Source: Algibacter miyuki
GTDB taxonomy: Bacteria; Bacteroidota; Bacteroidia; Flavobacteriales; Flavobacteriaceae
Assembly (NCBI RefSeq): GCF_042427745.1
Contig: NZ_JBHMFA010000005.1
DNA: 64,000 nt
Direction: 5' to 3' (one strand)
A program made the translations under genes and the position numbers. A model generated the notes under the pieces. It ran no database searches. It was given only the letters and a program-made list of their open reading frames with translations, and was not told the DNA's origin. Below are positions 44,451 to 53,418 of the stretch, piece by piece (positions within the stretch are counted from its first letter, which is position 1; every line of letters begins with the position of its first letter).

Positions 44451-46355
44451 TTACTCCTTTAAAGTAATGTACATACAGTGTCCGCCACCAGAAGCTAATT
44501 TAGCTTTAATTATTTGATCTTTTTTAACCTCAGCTTTTCTTGCTTGATATGCTTCCGGATTTGTTTTGCAATCGGTAGTATCGGTATCTTCGTAAAACGT
44601 GGCTTCATAAATTTTTCCTTCTTCAAGAAAATCTAAACTAATATCTAACGTACCGCCTTTTTGACAGATAACACTCCCCACAAACCAATCGGTTCCTGAA
44701 CGACGAGCTGTGGTAATATACTCGGACATTTTAGAGTTCAGAATTCGAGATTCATCCCATTTCCCTACGGGCATTTTTTGAATAAACTCAAATAAGTCGG
44801 ACTTTGCCGCATAAGCTTCTGGCGCATCTGGAATACAAACCAATCCACTAAATATAACCAAAGTTCGTGCCGTTTCTGACACTACGGTAGATAGATACGA
44901 ATTGAGTTTCTTAGGTCCTTTTTGTCGTTTTCCTGCATTAATTCCGCTTAAATCGAAATTACCGTTATTCATATCCAAAGGTCCTTGAATGGCATTAATT
45001 AAGGCCATTTTAATAAAAGTTTCTGGTGTAAATGCCTTACGCGAATCTTGTTGCGCATGGCAATATTCTCGAGTAATAGCGTTTGGAAAAGTACGTCTCA
45101 CCCCTGTAAATGGCACCGGACTATCATGAAAATCAATAAGCAATTCACTATCGGCACTTTGGCTAATAGCATCACGAGAAAACTGAACATTGTTCCCCAT
45201 AAAGCCATATTTTACACCTTTCATACCTAAAGATTGATAGTACGGAAACAGTTCTTTATCTCCGTATTCCCCATGTTTACGGTCGTAATACAAAATAAGT
45301 TCAACCGTTTTATCTGCGGCGTAATCAATAACGGCTTGTAAATCTAATTCTGGCGATAATTCAAAATGCCCTTTTGTGGCGTGTTTATACCAAGAATCGT
45401 CGATTAAAAAATATTCAATCCCTTTTTCTTCTGCAAAATCAATAAAGCGTTTGTAGCTCTCGGTATTTATACCGTAAACAAAACCATCTGGAGCTGTGTA
45501 ACCATGCACGCGCCAATCCCACAAGGTTTTTCCGGGCTTAATCCAATCTGGATTTTCTATTTCGCAAGGTGCCGCTAAATTTACAGTTACTGTACTTGTT
45601 ACCAAATCGCCAGCTTGATAGCCAAACAAAATCACTTTCCATGGCGTTACTAGTTTTCCTGCACTCGCTTTAGGCTTGCTGCTTGATGTAAGCTTGCCTG
45701 TTTCCTTATTAAAATGCAGTTTCATGGTGTTGAAGCCTTTTGCAGAATACAAATCGGACTCTAAAAAAGACAGCCACATTTTATTTGATTTTTCAACAAC
45801 AATAGGTAAAGCTAATTTTGGTAATTTTTCTTCTGATGTTGTTAAAGTTCCTATTGAAAGTGGACCAATTGGTGGGTTTTCGCCCGCAGGGGCATAAAAC
45901 ATATCTTTACTTGGTAGGTTATATTCTGCAAAAAAATCAAGTGTATCTTCCGAAGAAATATTATCTCGTTCAAATCTAAAACCCACACCATCGTTATACA
46001 CACGTGCATAAAGCTTACCCGATTTTCCGTTTATTTCAAGACGAATAACTAATTCATTATAATGGTCTTTAATATCGCTAAATTGTCCCCAAACAGGTTT
46101 CCAATTGGAGTTTTCTGTTTTAATTTCAGTATCTATTATTTTAACAGGAATGTTTGGTAGTATTGAAATTTGAGAAGCATCAACTAAGGATTTATTATTC
46201 CAATCTAATTGATAAGTTAAGCCCTGTTCCCCATTCTGAAAAGTTAATTGTACTGTATTATCCGGTGAGTCCACTTCTAAGTTTGGCTTACCGGTACAAG
46301 CATTTAAAAGCGTGACACAGACTAACATTGAAATCGTTAAAAAAGCTTGTTTCAT
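44451..46355 (-). CDS. GH97 glycoside hydrolase, lipoprotein
   Basis: 634 residues from the ATG at 46355, chosen over an in-frame start at 46382 because it begins a lipoprotein signal (LLNAC, Cys20). The N-terminal super-sandwich (about 25-270) is followed by the TIM barrel (WDWRVHGYTAPDG near 279, IEYFLIDDSWY near 313, ILYYDRK, KGVKYGFMGNN) and the C-terminal beta domain. GH97 includes inverting alpha-glucosidases (SusB), with a Glu in NAHE, and retaining alpha-galactosidases, with an Asp nucleophile. Here the region reads LIDFHDSPVPFTGVRRTFPN, with Asp408/Asp411 and no Glu, which speaks for the retaining alpha-galactosidase-like branch. It lies in the PUL between a sulfatase and the esterase-GH117 fusion. 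Confidence 0.9.
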   Translation of the reverse strand: MKQAFLTISMLVCVTLLNACTGKPNLEVDSPDNTVQLTFQNGEQGLTYQLDWNNKSLVDASQISILPNIPVKIIDTEIKTENSNWKPVWGQFSDIKDHYNELVIRLEINGKSGKLYARVYNDGVGFRFERDNISSEDTLDFFAEYNLPSKDMFYAPAGENPPIGPLSIGTLTTSEEKLPKLALPIVVEKSNKMWLSFLESDLYSAKGFNTMKLHFNKETGKLTSSSKPKASAGKLVTPWKVILFGYQAGDLVTSTVTVNLAAPCEIENPDWIKPGKTLWDWRVHGYTAPDGFVYGINTESYKRFIDFAEEKGIEYFLIDDSWYKHATKGHFELSPELDLQAVIDYAADKTVELILYYDRKHGEYGDKELFPYYQSLGMKGVKYGFMGNNVQFSRDAISQSADSELLIDFHDSPVPFTGVRRTFPNAITREYCHAQQDSRKAFTPETFIKMALINAIQGPLDMNNGNFDLSGINAGKRQKGPKKLNSYLSTVVSETARTLVIFSGLVCIPDAPEAYAAKSDLFEFIQKMPVGKWDESRILNSKMSEYITTARRSGTDWFVGSVICQKGGTLDISLDFLEEGKIYEATFYEDTDTTDCKTNPEAYQARKAEVKKDQIIKAKLASGGGHCMYITLKE

Positions 46356-46381
46356 TATTTTGGTTTTAATGTTTATACACA

Positions 46382-47965
46382 TTAATTAATGATATTTTCA
46401 ATTTGTTTCCAACCTTCCATACCTTCATTTTCTTGCTTTTTCCCAGCTGTACTTCTTCCCTCTAGAATTATTTTTTTTAGCGCTGCTTTTAATTCGGCGG
46501 CTTTTTCCGGGTGTTCTGCTATTAAATTTTTAGTTTCTTCAATATCATTTTTTAAGTTGAACAGTTGCATCTCTGGCAAATCGAGTTTTTGACTTCTTAT
46601 TTCGTTTGGTCTTGGGTAACTCCAACCTGCAGAACCATCAGTAAGACACAATTTCCAGTCGCCTTGCTTTATTGCAAACGAACCATTTATAGAATGATAC
46701 ACCGCATATTCTCTAATTTCCTTATCACTCTCGCCAACCACTAAAGGTAACATACTGTAACTATCTTCACCTTCGGAATCTTTAGTTTTATATCCTGAAA
46801 CCTCAGCACATGTTGCGAAAAAATCCACGGTAGAAATGGTTCTATCAGTTTTAGCATTTTTTAATCCTTTGCTTGGCCATTCTACAATAAACGGCACATG
46901 ATGTCCTCCTTCATATATATCGGCTTTCATACCTCTAAACACATAACTTGGATCGTGTTTTACTTTTGCCAATTCTTCAAAATCGGCTTTTGGAGAACAG
47001 CCATTATCACTTGTGAAAACAATAAGTGTGTTTTCTGAAATACCTTGTTTCTTTAAAGTTTCTCTTATTTGACGTACCACATCGTCTACCTGCATTACAA
47101 AATCGCCATACATATTGGTGTTACTTTTTCCGAGGAATTCGGTAGTTGGTAAAATGGGTGTATGTGGTGCTGGCAATGGAAAATACAAGAAAAACGGATC
47201 TTTCTCAGTCGATTTTTCTTCAATATAATCTACTGCTCTATCTGTTAGATCTTGTAAAATTTTAGCGTGCACAAAATCATCCGAAGTTGGCCCGTTTCTC
47301 CACACGCCTTTTTCATCAACAGAAATCGTATTTTTTGTAGGAACCATCGTTGGTATATCATTTTCTACAAAAACATAAGGTGCCATATCTAGAGAACCAC
47401 AAAACCCAAAAGAATAATCGAAACCATGCGTTGATGGTCCGTTTTTAATAGGTGACGTAAAGTCTACTTTAGGGTTACTATGCAACTTCCTAAGTGTTGC
47501 CTCAGTTTCTTCGTTTACAAAAGCCCAATCCCATCCCATGTGCCATTTTCCAATGTACGCAGTGCTGTAACCTTGGCTTTTTAATATGCTTGCCACAGTA
47601 ACACGATCTTCTTTGATTAATGATTTTGAATAACCACCAAGCACACCACTTTTTAAACGACTTCTCCAATTGTAACGCCCAGTAAGAATACCATATCGGG
47701 TTGGTGTACAAACAGCAGAAGACGTGTGTGCGTCTGTAAACATAACACCATTACTAGCCATATTATTAAGGTTTGGCGTTGGTATTTTTCCGTTAGGATT
47801 AAAACATTCTAAATCACCATATCCTAAATCGTCTGCTAGAATGTATATAATGTTTGGCTTTTTATCTTTTGGCTTTTCTACATGCTTTTTTTTATCAGAA
47901 AAACTAGAAAACACAAACGTTGCGACTAATAGGAGTGCCAAAATGGACTTTGAAAATTTCATCAT
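46382..47965 (-). CDS. Family S1 sulfatase (CTPTR)
   Basis: 527 residues with a hydrophobic signal (about 8-22) without lipobox, so it is likely periplasmic. Formylglycine site Cys86 in CTPTRYGILTGRYNWRSRL, a stretch common in S1 enzymes near subfamily S1_15. LADDLGYGD near 43, GKWHMGWDW near 141, APHTP near 272 and TSDNGCSP near 323 complete the active-site set. An unusually Lys-rich linker (SDKKKHVEKPKDKK) follows the signal. The gene ends ahead of GH97 with 26 bases between. Confidence 0.93.
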   Translation of the reverse strand: MMKFSKSILALLLVATFVFSSFSDKKKHVEKPKDKKPNIIYILADDLGYGDLECFNPNGKIPTPNLNNMASNGVMFTDAHTSSAVCTPTRYGILTGRYNWRSRLKSGVLGGYSKSLIKEDRVTVASILKSQGYSTAYIGKWHMGWDWAFVNEETEATLRKLHSNPKVDFTSPIKNGPSTHGFDYSFGFCGSLDMAPYVFVENDIPTMVPTKNTISVDEKGVWRNGPTSDDFVHAKILQDLTDRAVDYIEEKSTEKDPFFLYFPLPAPHTPILPTTEFLGKSNTNMYGDFVMQVDDVVRQIRETLKKQGISENTLIVFTSDNGCSPKADFEELAKVKHDPSYVFRGMKADIYEGGHHVPFIVEWPSKGLKNAKTDRTISTVDFFATCAEVSGYKTKDSEGEDSYSMLPLVVGESDKEIREYAVYHSINGSFAIKQGDWKLCLTDGSAGWSYPRPNEIRSQKLDLPEMQLFNLKNDIEETKNLIAEHPEKAAELKAALKKIILEGRSTAGKKQENEGMEGWKQIENIIN

Positions 47966-47993
47966 TATATTACAATCTTTTTAGGGTGTTTAA

Positions 47994-48071
47994 AATGCAT
48001 ATTATTTATTATTTCAGCTAATTTATTAAATAATGCTGTAATACGCTTTCGCGGAATAAATAATATGCATT
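47994..48071. repeat. 17-bp perfect inverted repeat between GH gene and sulfatase
   Basis: AATGCATATTATTTATT (47994-48010) and AATAAATAATATGCATT (48055-48071) are exact reverse complements around a 44-base loop, filling most of the 115-base gap after the GH gene (stop 48081) and before the sulfatase start (47965). No U-tract follows it, so it is not a standard terminator; RNA stability or processing is possible. Confidence 0.8.
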
Positions 48072-48080
48072 CCAGTCTAT

Positions 48081-49688
48081 TTACTCTTTTACTATTTTGT
48101 AGGTTTTCGACACGTTACGCCCATCTAATTTCAATACATAAATGCCTTTTGAAAGTTCGCTAACGTTAACCTCAACTGTTTTTGAATTGATATTTTGGTT
48201 TACAACTACCTGCCCCGTTATAGTAAATAATGTGTATTGATTAAACATTACATCCGGTGTAGATATCGTTACTTTATCTGATGCTGGATTTGGATACATT
48301 TTAATGTTTATATCCTCTGGTGTTTCGGTTGACAACGTAATTTCAGGTGTATAAACTTCCACTTCCGCTAAGGTTAAAGCATTAGTGCCGTTGTCTAAGT
48401 CAATTCTAACTACTTGACCGAATACAACGCCAGTTTCTACTGTAATGTATTGATCTGGATAATCGGCATAGGTTTTAGTAAACACTGTATTATTATCACT
48501 ATCAATCACCGATACCGTGAAATTAGACATTCTAGCCTTACAACAACCATCTGTTCGATTAAACACTTTAATAGATCCAATAGCTTTATCTTCCCCAAAA
48601 TCGACTTGCCACCACGGGTTTGCCTCTCCGTTTGTAACGGTTACCGATCCGCCTCCAAAGTTTCCATTAGTATCACCATCAATAGCCAATTCCGGACCTT
48701 TATTAAATTGAGGATTGGTTGAAGATTGCGTAGCTATACCTGTTGGTGCAATATTAACAGGTTGCGACTCGTCTTTTAAATATAAATCCATCCAGGTATA
48801 AACGGCATTAGTTAAAGTTCCATTATTTAAGTTTATGGCATTTGCAGCATTGTATAATACTAAACCATCTACTTTATTCTCTATGGCTTTCTCCAAACGT
48901 GTTCCCGTACCTTTAGCATCATTATGGTTTACCTCTGAATCCCAAACAGGTAAGTTTTTGGCTTTTGCCAAGTTGATAAAAGTAGACCATTGCCCATGAT
49001 TAAAACCTAAGTTATGCGTTGCAGCAACCGTTATATAATCTTCTATATTGGTATTCTGAAACATATCTATGGCTGCTGGAAGTCCCCAAGTACAAGGCCC
49101 AATTAATTCTGCGCCATTAACATTATTATAAAGTGCTGCATAAATTTCATGAATTTGCTCTACGCTCCACGTGCTGCTAGTTGCACGCCCGTCTTCATTA
49201 AAGGGGTTTAACCATTTACAACCAGGATATTCATCTGAAAATTCTAAAACTCTCGCGATTAACTCATCGGTTGCCGCTTGCACACCATTAACCGAAGGCA
49301 CAGTGCCATTAAGCATGTTATTGGCTACACGGGCACCTCCTCCACCTTGTGCCGGATTTGCAAAAATCACAAAACCTTGTGCCAAAGCTTGTTCATAGAA
49401 GTAATCGAACATGGGTTTATTCGGGTTTAAATCTACCCCTTCTGTATCACGACCAAAAAGCGGAATACGGATACCGTTAACCTTCATTTCTTTAAATGCT
49501 TTTAGTAAATTATCGGCATGCGCTTCGGTTAAAATCTTATTGGTAATAAAAACTTGTTTCACATCACCAAGCACATATTCCATATCGTTCGTGTAAATAG
49601 TTTGGCTAAGCCCAGTAAAACTGAAACAGCCAACTATTAATGCTATTAATAATGTTTTGATGTTTTTTGAGTAATTTTTTCTTCTCAT
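48081..49688 (-). CDS. Clan GH-A-like hydrolase with discoidin/fucolectin-like domain, T9SS-secreted
   Basis: 535 residues: signal peptide (ending GLSQ, about 29), a catalytic barrel (about 35-315), a discoidin domain (about 320-455), and a type A T9SS sorting domain (MYPNPASDKVTI...GIYVLKLDGRN) to the end. The barrel shows the spacing of clan GH-A enzymes: likely acid/base Glu165 in WLNPFNED and nucleophile Glu252 in VWDSEVNHND. I cannot assign a CAZy family. The discoidin part (PWWQVDFGEDKAIGSIKVFNRTDGCC) resembles fucolectin/F5-8C domains, but the fucose-binding His is replaced (GSVTVT for SVTHT) and RxD spacing is altered. Probably the surface-acting endo-enzyme of the locus. It has its own promoter (49823-49852). 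Confidence 0.78.
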   Translation of the reverse strand: MRRKNYSKNIKTLLIALIVGCFSFTGLSQTIYTNDMEYVLGDVKQVFITNKILTEAHADNLLKAFKEMKVNGIRIPLFGRDTEGVDLNPNKPMFDYFYEQALAQGFVIFANPAQGGGGARVANNMLNGTVPSVNGVQAATDELIARVLEFSDEYPGCKWLNPFNEDGRATSSTWSVEQIHEIYAALYNNVNGAELIGPCTWGLPAAIDMFQNTNIEDYITVAATHNLGFNHGQWSTFINLAKAKNLPVWDSEVNHNDAKGTGTRLEKAIENKVDGLVLYNAANAINLNNGTLTNAVYTWMDLYLKDESQPVNIAPTGIATQSSTNPQFNKGPELAIDGDTNGNFGGGSVTVTNGEANPWWQVDFGEDKAIGSIKVFNRTDGCCKARMSNFTVSVIDSDNNTVFTKTYADYPDQYITVETGVVFGQVVRIDLDNGTNALTLAEVEVYTPEITLSTETPEDINIKMYPNPASDKVTISTPDVMFNQYTLFTITGQVVVNQNINSKTVEVNVSELSKGIYVLKLDGRNVSKTYKIVKE

Positions 49689-49822
49689 AATTTCTAATTT
49701 AGTTTATCAATGGATTGTTTAGTTGGTATTCTTTTTTAAAGCGTTAACCTATGTTGGCGTTTTTCTTGTGGTGGTATTTTTTTTAGTTGCCCAGAAATGA
49801 AATAAGTGTTTCGCTTTAAAAC

Positions 49823-49852
49823 CAAATTTAAGGCGTTCTAGAGTTTTACAAA
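49823..49852 (-). promoter_or_regulatory. Promoter of the GH-discoidin gene
   Basis: On the minus strand TTTG (49849-49852), an 18-base spacer and TAAATTTG (49823-49830) match the Bacteroidota consensus exactly. The start site would be near 49816, giving a leader of about 128 bases. The rest of this 418-base gap holds the terminator at 49996 and nothing else I can name. Confidence 0.7.
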
Positions 49853-49993
49853 TCTCAATTAAGGAATCAAAATGTTGCAATATGTCGTGTAGTCCAATAA
49901 AACCATAGGATGCGACTTAATTACGAAGTACTAAACACCATTTTTACTAATGAAATTTAAATATGATAAAAGAATAAAGTGATGATTTCCAAC

Positions 49994-50037
49994 AAAAAAC
50001 ACGACAGGATTTGTACTTACAAAACCGGTCGTGTTTC
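49994..50037 (-). terminator. Terminator after the CMPSR sulfatase
   Basis: A long hairpin: outer arms AAACACGAC (49997-50005) and GTCGTGTTT (50028-50036), inner arms TTTGTA/TACAAA around a CT loop. Six A residues on its left (49994-49999) give a U-tract in minus-strand reading. Confidence 0.85.
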
Positions 50038-50106
50038 TCAATATTATACATTCATTTTATGATAGAATAAAACTCATCAAATATCATTTTAAGAAAACAA
50101 ATACCA

Positions 50107-51606
50107 TTAAAAAGTCTTCTTTATGTTGGTATTGTTTGATTTATTCTTTTTTCTTTTCTTGTACGCTAATGCTCTGGTTTCAAGAGGAAATTCAGAGTGC
50201 TCTGTTCTAACATCTTTTAGAAGCGCTAACATGTCTTGCAATTTCTCTGGGTTCTTTATAGCGAGATTATTGGACTCTGCTTGATCAACAGACAGATTGT
50301 ATAATTCTGGATCGCCTTCGAGTTTCCAAACCAATTTCCAATCATCTTTTCTAATGGCTTGAATAGGCCCTTGACGTTCGTTAAATTCCCAATATAAAAA
50401 ATCGTGTTTTTGCTGCTTCTTTTGATTTCCAAATAATTCTGAAACAAAAGAAATTCCGTTGATATCTTTGTTTGAAGGCGTTACTCCTGCCAATTCGCAA
50501 GCCGTTGGTAAGAAATCCCAAAATGCTGAAAGATGATCACTTTCTTTACCGGCTTCTATTTTACCCGGATATCGCGCAATAAACGGAATACGAATACCGC
50601 CTTCATAAAGGTCTCTTTTCCCTCCTTTAAAAGGGCCGTTACTATTGAAGAAAAGATCTTTACTTTCGTATTCTGGTCCATTATCGCTTGTAAAAATGAC
50701 TATTGTACTTTCATCGATTCCTAAAGCTTTAAGCTTATCGAACAGACGTCCCATGTCTCGATCCATTCTAGAAATCATGCCGGCATACGTGGTATTTCCT
50801 TCGGCATCATTTTTATAACCACCTTTGGTATTCATTTTACGTTTGGGCCAATCTAAATTTTGGTAAGGCTCCTTTGAATCTTCCGGAACGGTTAATTCTA
50901 AATGCGGAATGGTTAAAGCTAGATATAGAAAAAACGGATGATCCTGTTCTTTTTCAATATAATGTAAAGCTTCATTGATAAAAACATCGTGTGTATATTT
51001 CCCTTGTTTTAACCCATAATTATTATCCTTTAAAATATAGGGTTCATTATTTCTATACAGCGTATCCCAGTAATAATGATGGGCGTGACTGTGTTTTTTA
51101 TAGCCTAGAAAATAATCGAATCCATGTGCAGATGGCATGTTTTGGTTGGTATTTCCTTCTGAAAGTCCCCATTTCCCGATAACAGCCGTTTTATAGCCAG
51201 CGCCTTTAAGCTCGTTAGCCACCGTTATTTCGTTTGGCTCAAGGTTCACTGGTTTCCCGCTATTGGTCCAAACAGGATTTCCACGTACACTCGCATTTCC
51301 TTGGTGATAGCCCGTTAATAAACTTGCTCTAGATGGCATACAAACCGTTGAACCAGAATAATGATTGGTAAACTTAATGCCTTCACTCGCCATTCTATCA
51401 AGGTTTGGCATTTTTGTATTGGTTTGTCCATAGCAACCCAAATCACCATAGCCTAAATCGTCGGCCATCACAAAAATAATATTAGGCTTTACTTCGTTTT
51501 GGCTAAAGCTAAGGCATGGAATTAACATACACAGTATAATTAAATACTGTATTGTTTTTAAAAAGCTTATTTTTATTTTACGTCTATTGGATTTCAACAA
51601 AAACAA
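50107..51606 (-). CDS. Family S1 sulfatase (CMPSR)
   Basis: 499 residues. Formylglycine site Cys89 in CMPSRASLLTGYHQGNASVRG; MADDLGYGDLGCYG near 47, GKWGLSEGN near 147 and TSDNGPEYES near 305 complete the S1 pattern. The usual GKWHLG reads GKWGLS, so the His after Trp is missing. The start is TTG at 51606, one base after the previous stop: no ATG precedes the hydrophobic signal (TIQYLIILCMLIPCLSFSQ), so a TTG start (here or three to four codons later) is likely. The Lys-rich tail (KKRKKNKSNN) is unusual. It is the last gene before the terminator at 49994. Confidence 0.9.
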   Translation of the reverse strand: MFLLKSNRRKIKISFLKTIQYLIILCMLIPCLSFSQNEVKPNIIFVMADDLGYGDLGCYGQTNTKMPNLDRMASEGIKFTNHYSGSTVCMPSRASLLTGYHQGNASVRGNPVWTNSGKPVNLEPNEITVANELKGAGYKTAVIGKWGLSEGNTNQNMPSAHGFDYFLGYKKHSHAHHYYWDTLYRNNEPYILKDNNYGLKQGKYTHDVFINEALHYIEKEQDHPFFLYLALTIPHLELTVPEDSKEPYQNLDWPKRKMNTKGGYKNDAEGNTTYAGMISRMDRDMGRLFDKLKALGIDESTIVIFTSDNGPEYESKDLFFNSNGPFKGGKRDLYEGGIRIPFIARYPGKIEAGKESDHLSAFWDFLPTACELAGVTPSNKDINGISFVSELFGNQKKQQKHDFLYWEFNERQGPIQAIRKDDWKLVWKLEGDPELYNLSVDQAESNNLAIKNPEKLQDMLALLKDVRTEHSEFPLETRALAYKKRKKNKSNNTNIKKTF

Positions 51607-51607
51607 G

Positions 51608-53143
51608 TTATTTAAATTTTTCGGATTCGTAAATAGCGATCATTTGTTTTAATTTCTCCGGATTGGTTTCAGCTAAATTATTTTTCTGCCCTTTATCTTC
51701 AACCACATTAAATAATTTATACGCTTTTGAAATTCCAGTTTCAATATTAACTTTTTTATTTAAAGGCCATCCATCATATGGAGGAATCAACACCCAATTC
51801 CCACTACGTAAAGCTGTTTTTGAATTGGCTTCTAAAATAAGATGATCGCGTCCTTTTTCAGTTTCTCCTAAAAAAGTCTTCAGTATATTTTGGCTATCGG
51901 TTGTTGTTTCTGTTTCTCCGACCAAATCTCCTAAAGATGCTAATAAATCCATTTGGCAAACTATAGCGTTAGAAATGCTTGGCTTGATATGCCCTTTCCA
52001 ATATGTGATAAAAGGCACACGCGTTCCTGCTTCAAACAAACTGTATTTTCCACCACGTAAACCGCCTTTCGGATCGTGATCTCCTAGTTTTTCCACAGCA
52101 TCATCAAAATATCCATCGTTTAAAACCGGACCGTTATCACTAGAAAACACAATAAGTGTATTTTCTAACATGTTTTCTTCCTTTAAGGTTTTTATAAACT
52201 CACCAATACACCAATCGGCTTCTAGAATAACATCGCCTCTTGGCCCCATGCCCGATTTACCAACAAAACGTGGATGCGGTGTACGCGGCACGTGAGGTTG
52301 TTGCATGGCGTAATACAGAAAAAACGGATTGTTTTTATGAGACTTCACATAGTTTTGAGCTTTGGTTAGGAAATGATCGGCCATATCTATATCACTCCAT
52401 TTTGCTGCATCTCCACCTTGCATATATCCTATTCTAGGAATGCCGTTTACAATACTATTATTATGTCCATGATGCCATTTCATGCTTAGCATTTCTGGAT
52501 TTGATTTTGCGGTAGGTTCACCTTCAAAATTCTTTTTGTAATTCACTTGAATGGGATCCTTTTTATCCAAATTGACCACTTTCCCATTTTCAATATACAC
52601 GGTTGGTACACGATCTTGAGTTGCCGCTAGAATATAAGCATCGTCAAAGCCTACTTCATTTGGACCTGGTGAAATGGTTTCATTCCAGTTTACAAAACCA
52701 GACCCCAATCCTAAATGCCATTTGCCAATAATAGCCGTTTCATAACCTGCTTTAGACAATAGTTTAGGGAGTGTTTGTTGTTTGGTATCGATTAATAAAG
52801 GTGCGTCGCCAGGTAAAATTCTAGCATTTTTATTTTTCCAAGGATACATTCCGGTGAGCAATGCATAGCGACTTGGCGTACAGGTTGCCGAAGTAGCGTA
52901 GCCATTGGTGAATTTTATTCCGCCGTTTGCTAATGCATCAATATTTGGGGTACTTAATTCGGTAGCGCCATAGCTACTTAAATCGCCATAGCCTAAATCG
53001 TCTAGATAAATTACCACAATATTTGGCTTTTCAATTTTAGAAACTACTGCTGCCAAATTGCCGTTTTTTTCATTTTTGCAACTAAAACTAAGACAGATTA
53101 AAACCGCTAATGCTAGTAAAATGTGTAATTTGTTGTTGTTCAT
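51608..53143 (-). CDS. Family S1 sulfatase, lipoprotein (CTPSR)
   Basis: 511 residues with a lipoprotein signal (LSFSC, Cys22). Formylglycine site Cys88 in CTPSRYALLTGMYPWKNKN; LDDLGYGDLSSYG near 48, GKWHLGLGSG near 141, QQPHVPRTPHPRF near 259 and SSDNGPVLNDGYFDD near 310 complete the active site. It should desulfate a PUL oligosaccharide in the periplasm or at the membrane. It lies after the hairpin at 53187 and is followed after one base by the next sulfatase. Subfamily not assigned. Confidence 0.93.
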   Translation of the reverse strand: MNNNKLHILLALAVLICLSFSCKNEKNGNLAAVVSKIEKPNIVVIYLDDLGYGDLSSYGATELSTPNIDALANGGIKFTNGYATSATCTPSRYALLTGMYPWKNKNARILPGDAPLLIDTKQQTLPKLLSKAGYETAIIGKWHLGLGSGFVNWNETISPGPNEVGFDDAYILAATQDRVPTVYIENGKVVNLDKKDPIQVNYKKNFEGEPTAKSNPEMLSMKWHHGHNNSIVNGIPRIGYMQGGDAAKWSDIDMADHFLTKAQNYVKSHKNNPFFLYYAMQQPHVPRTPHPRFVGKSGMGPRGDVILEADWCIGEFIKTLKEENMLENTLIVFSSDNGPVLNDGYFDDAVEKLGDHDPKGGLRGGKYSLFEAGTRVPFITYWKGHIKPSISNAIVCQMDLLASLGDLVGETETTTDSQNILKTFLGETEKGRDHLILEANSKTALRSGNWVLIPPYDGWPLNKKVNIETGISKAYKLFNVVEDKGQKNNLAETNPEKLKQMIAIYESEKFK

Positions 53144-53181
53144 TCTTTTGTTTTTGATAATTAAATTTCTTTTAATTTTAT

Positions 53182-53217
53182 AAAAAAACCTACTTCAATA
53201 GTGTTATGAAGTAGGTT
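53182..53217 (-). terminator. Hairpin with U-tract between surface-lipoprotein and sulfatase genes
   Basis: A perfect 11-bp stem AACCTACTTCA/TGAAGTAGGTT with a 9-base loop (53187-53217), followed in minus-strand reading by seven U residues. It lies about 200 bases after the DUF1735 gene and 40 before the sulfatase start, so it either ends the susCD transcript or attenuates readthrough to the enzyme genes. Confidence 0.8.
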
Positions 53218-53418
53218 AAATATGTTTAATAACGTTTCTAAAGTTACACTAAAAAATATCATTTTAAGATAGTTCTATCAATACATTTCTAAACGTTATA
53301 TTAATAAGCTTAAAAATAAACTCGCCTTTAAGTATTCTGTTAGGCGATAAAACAATTTGCTGTTATTTTAAAGCAACCGTTTAAATGAGACTCACTGCGT
53401 GCTTCTTATTGTTTTTTT

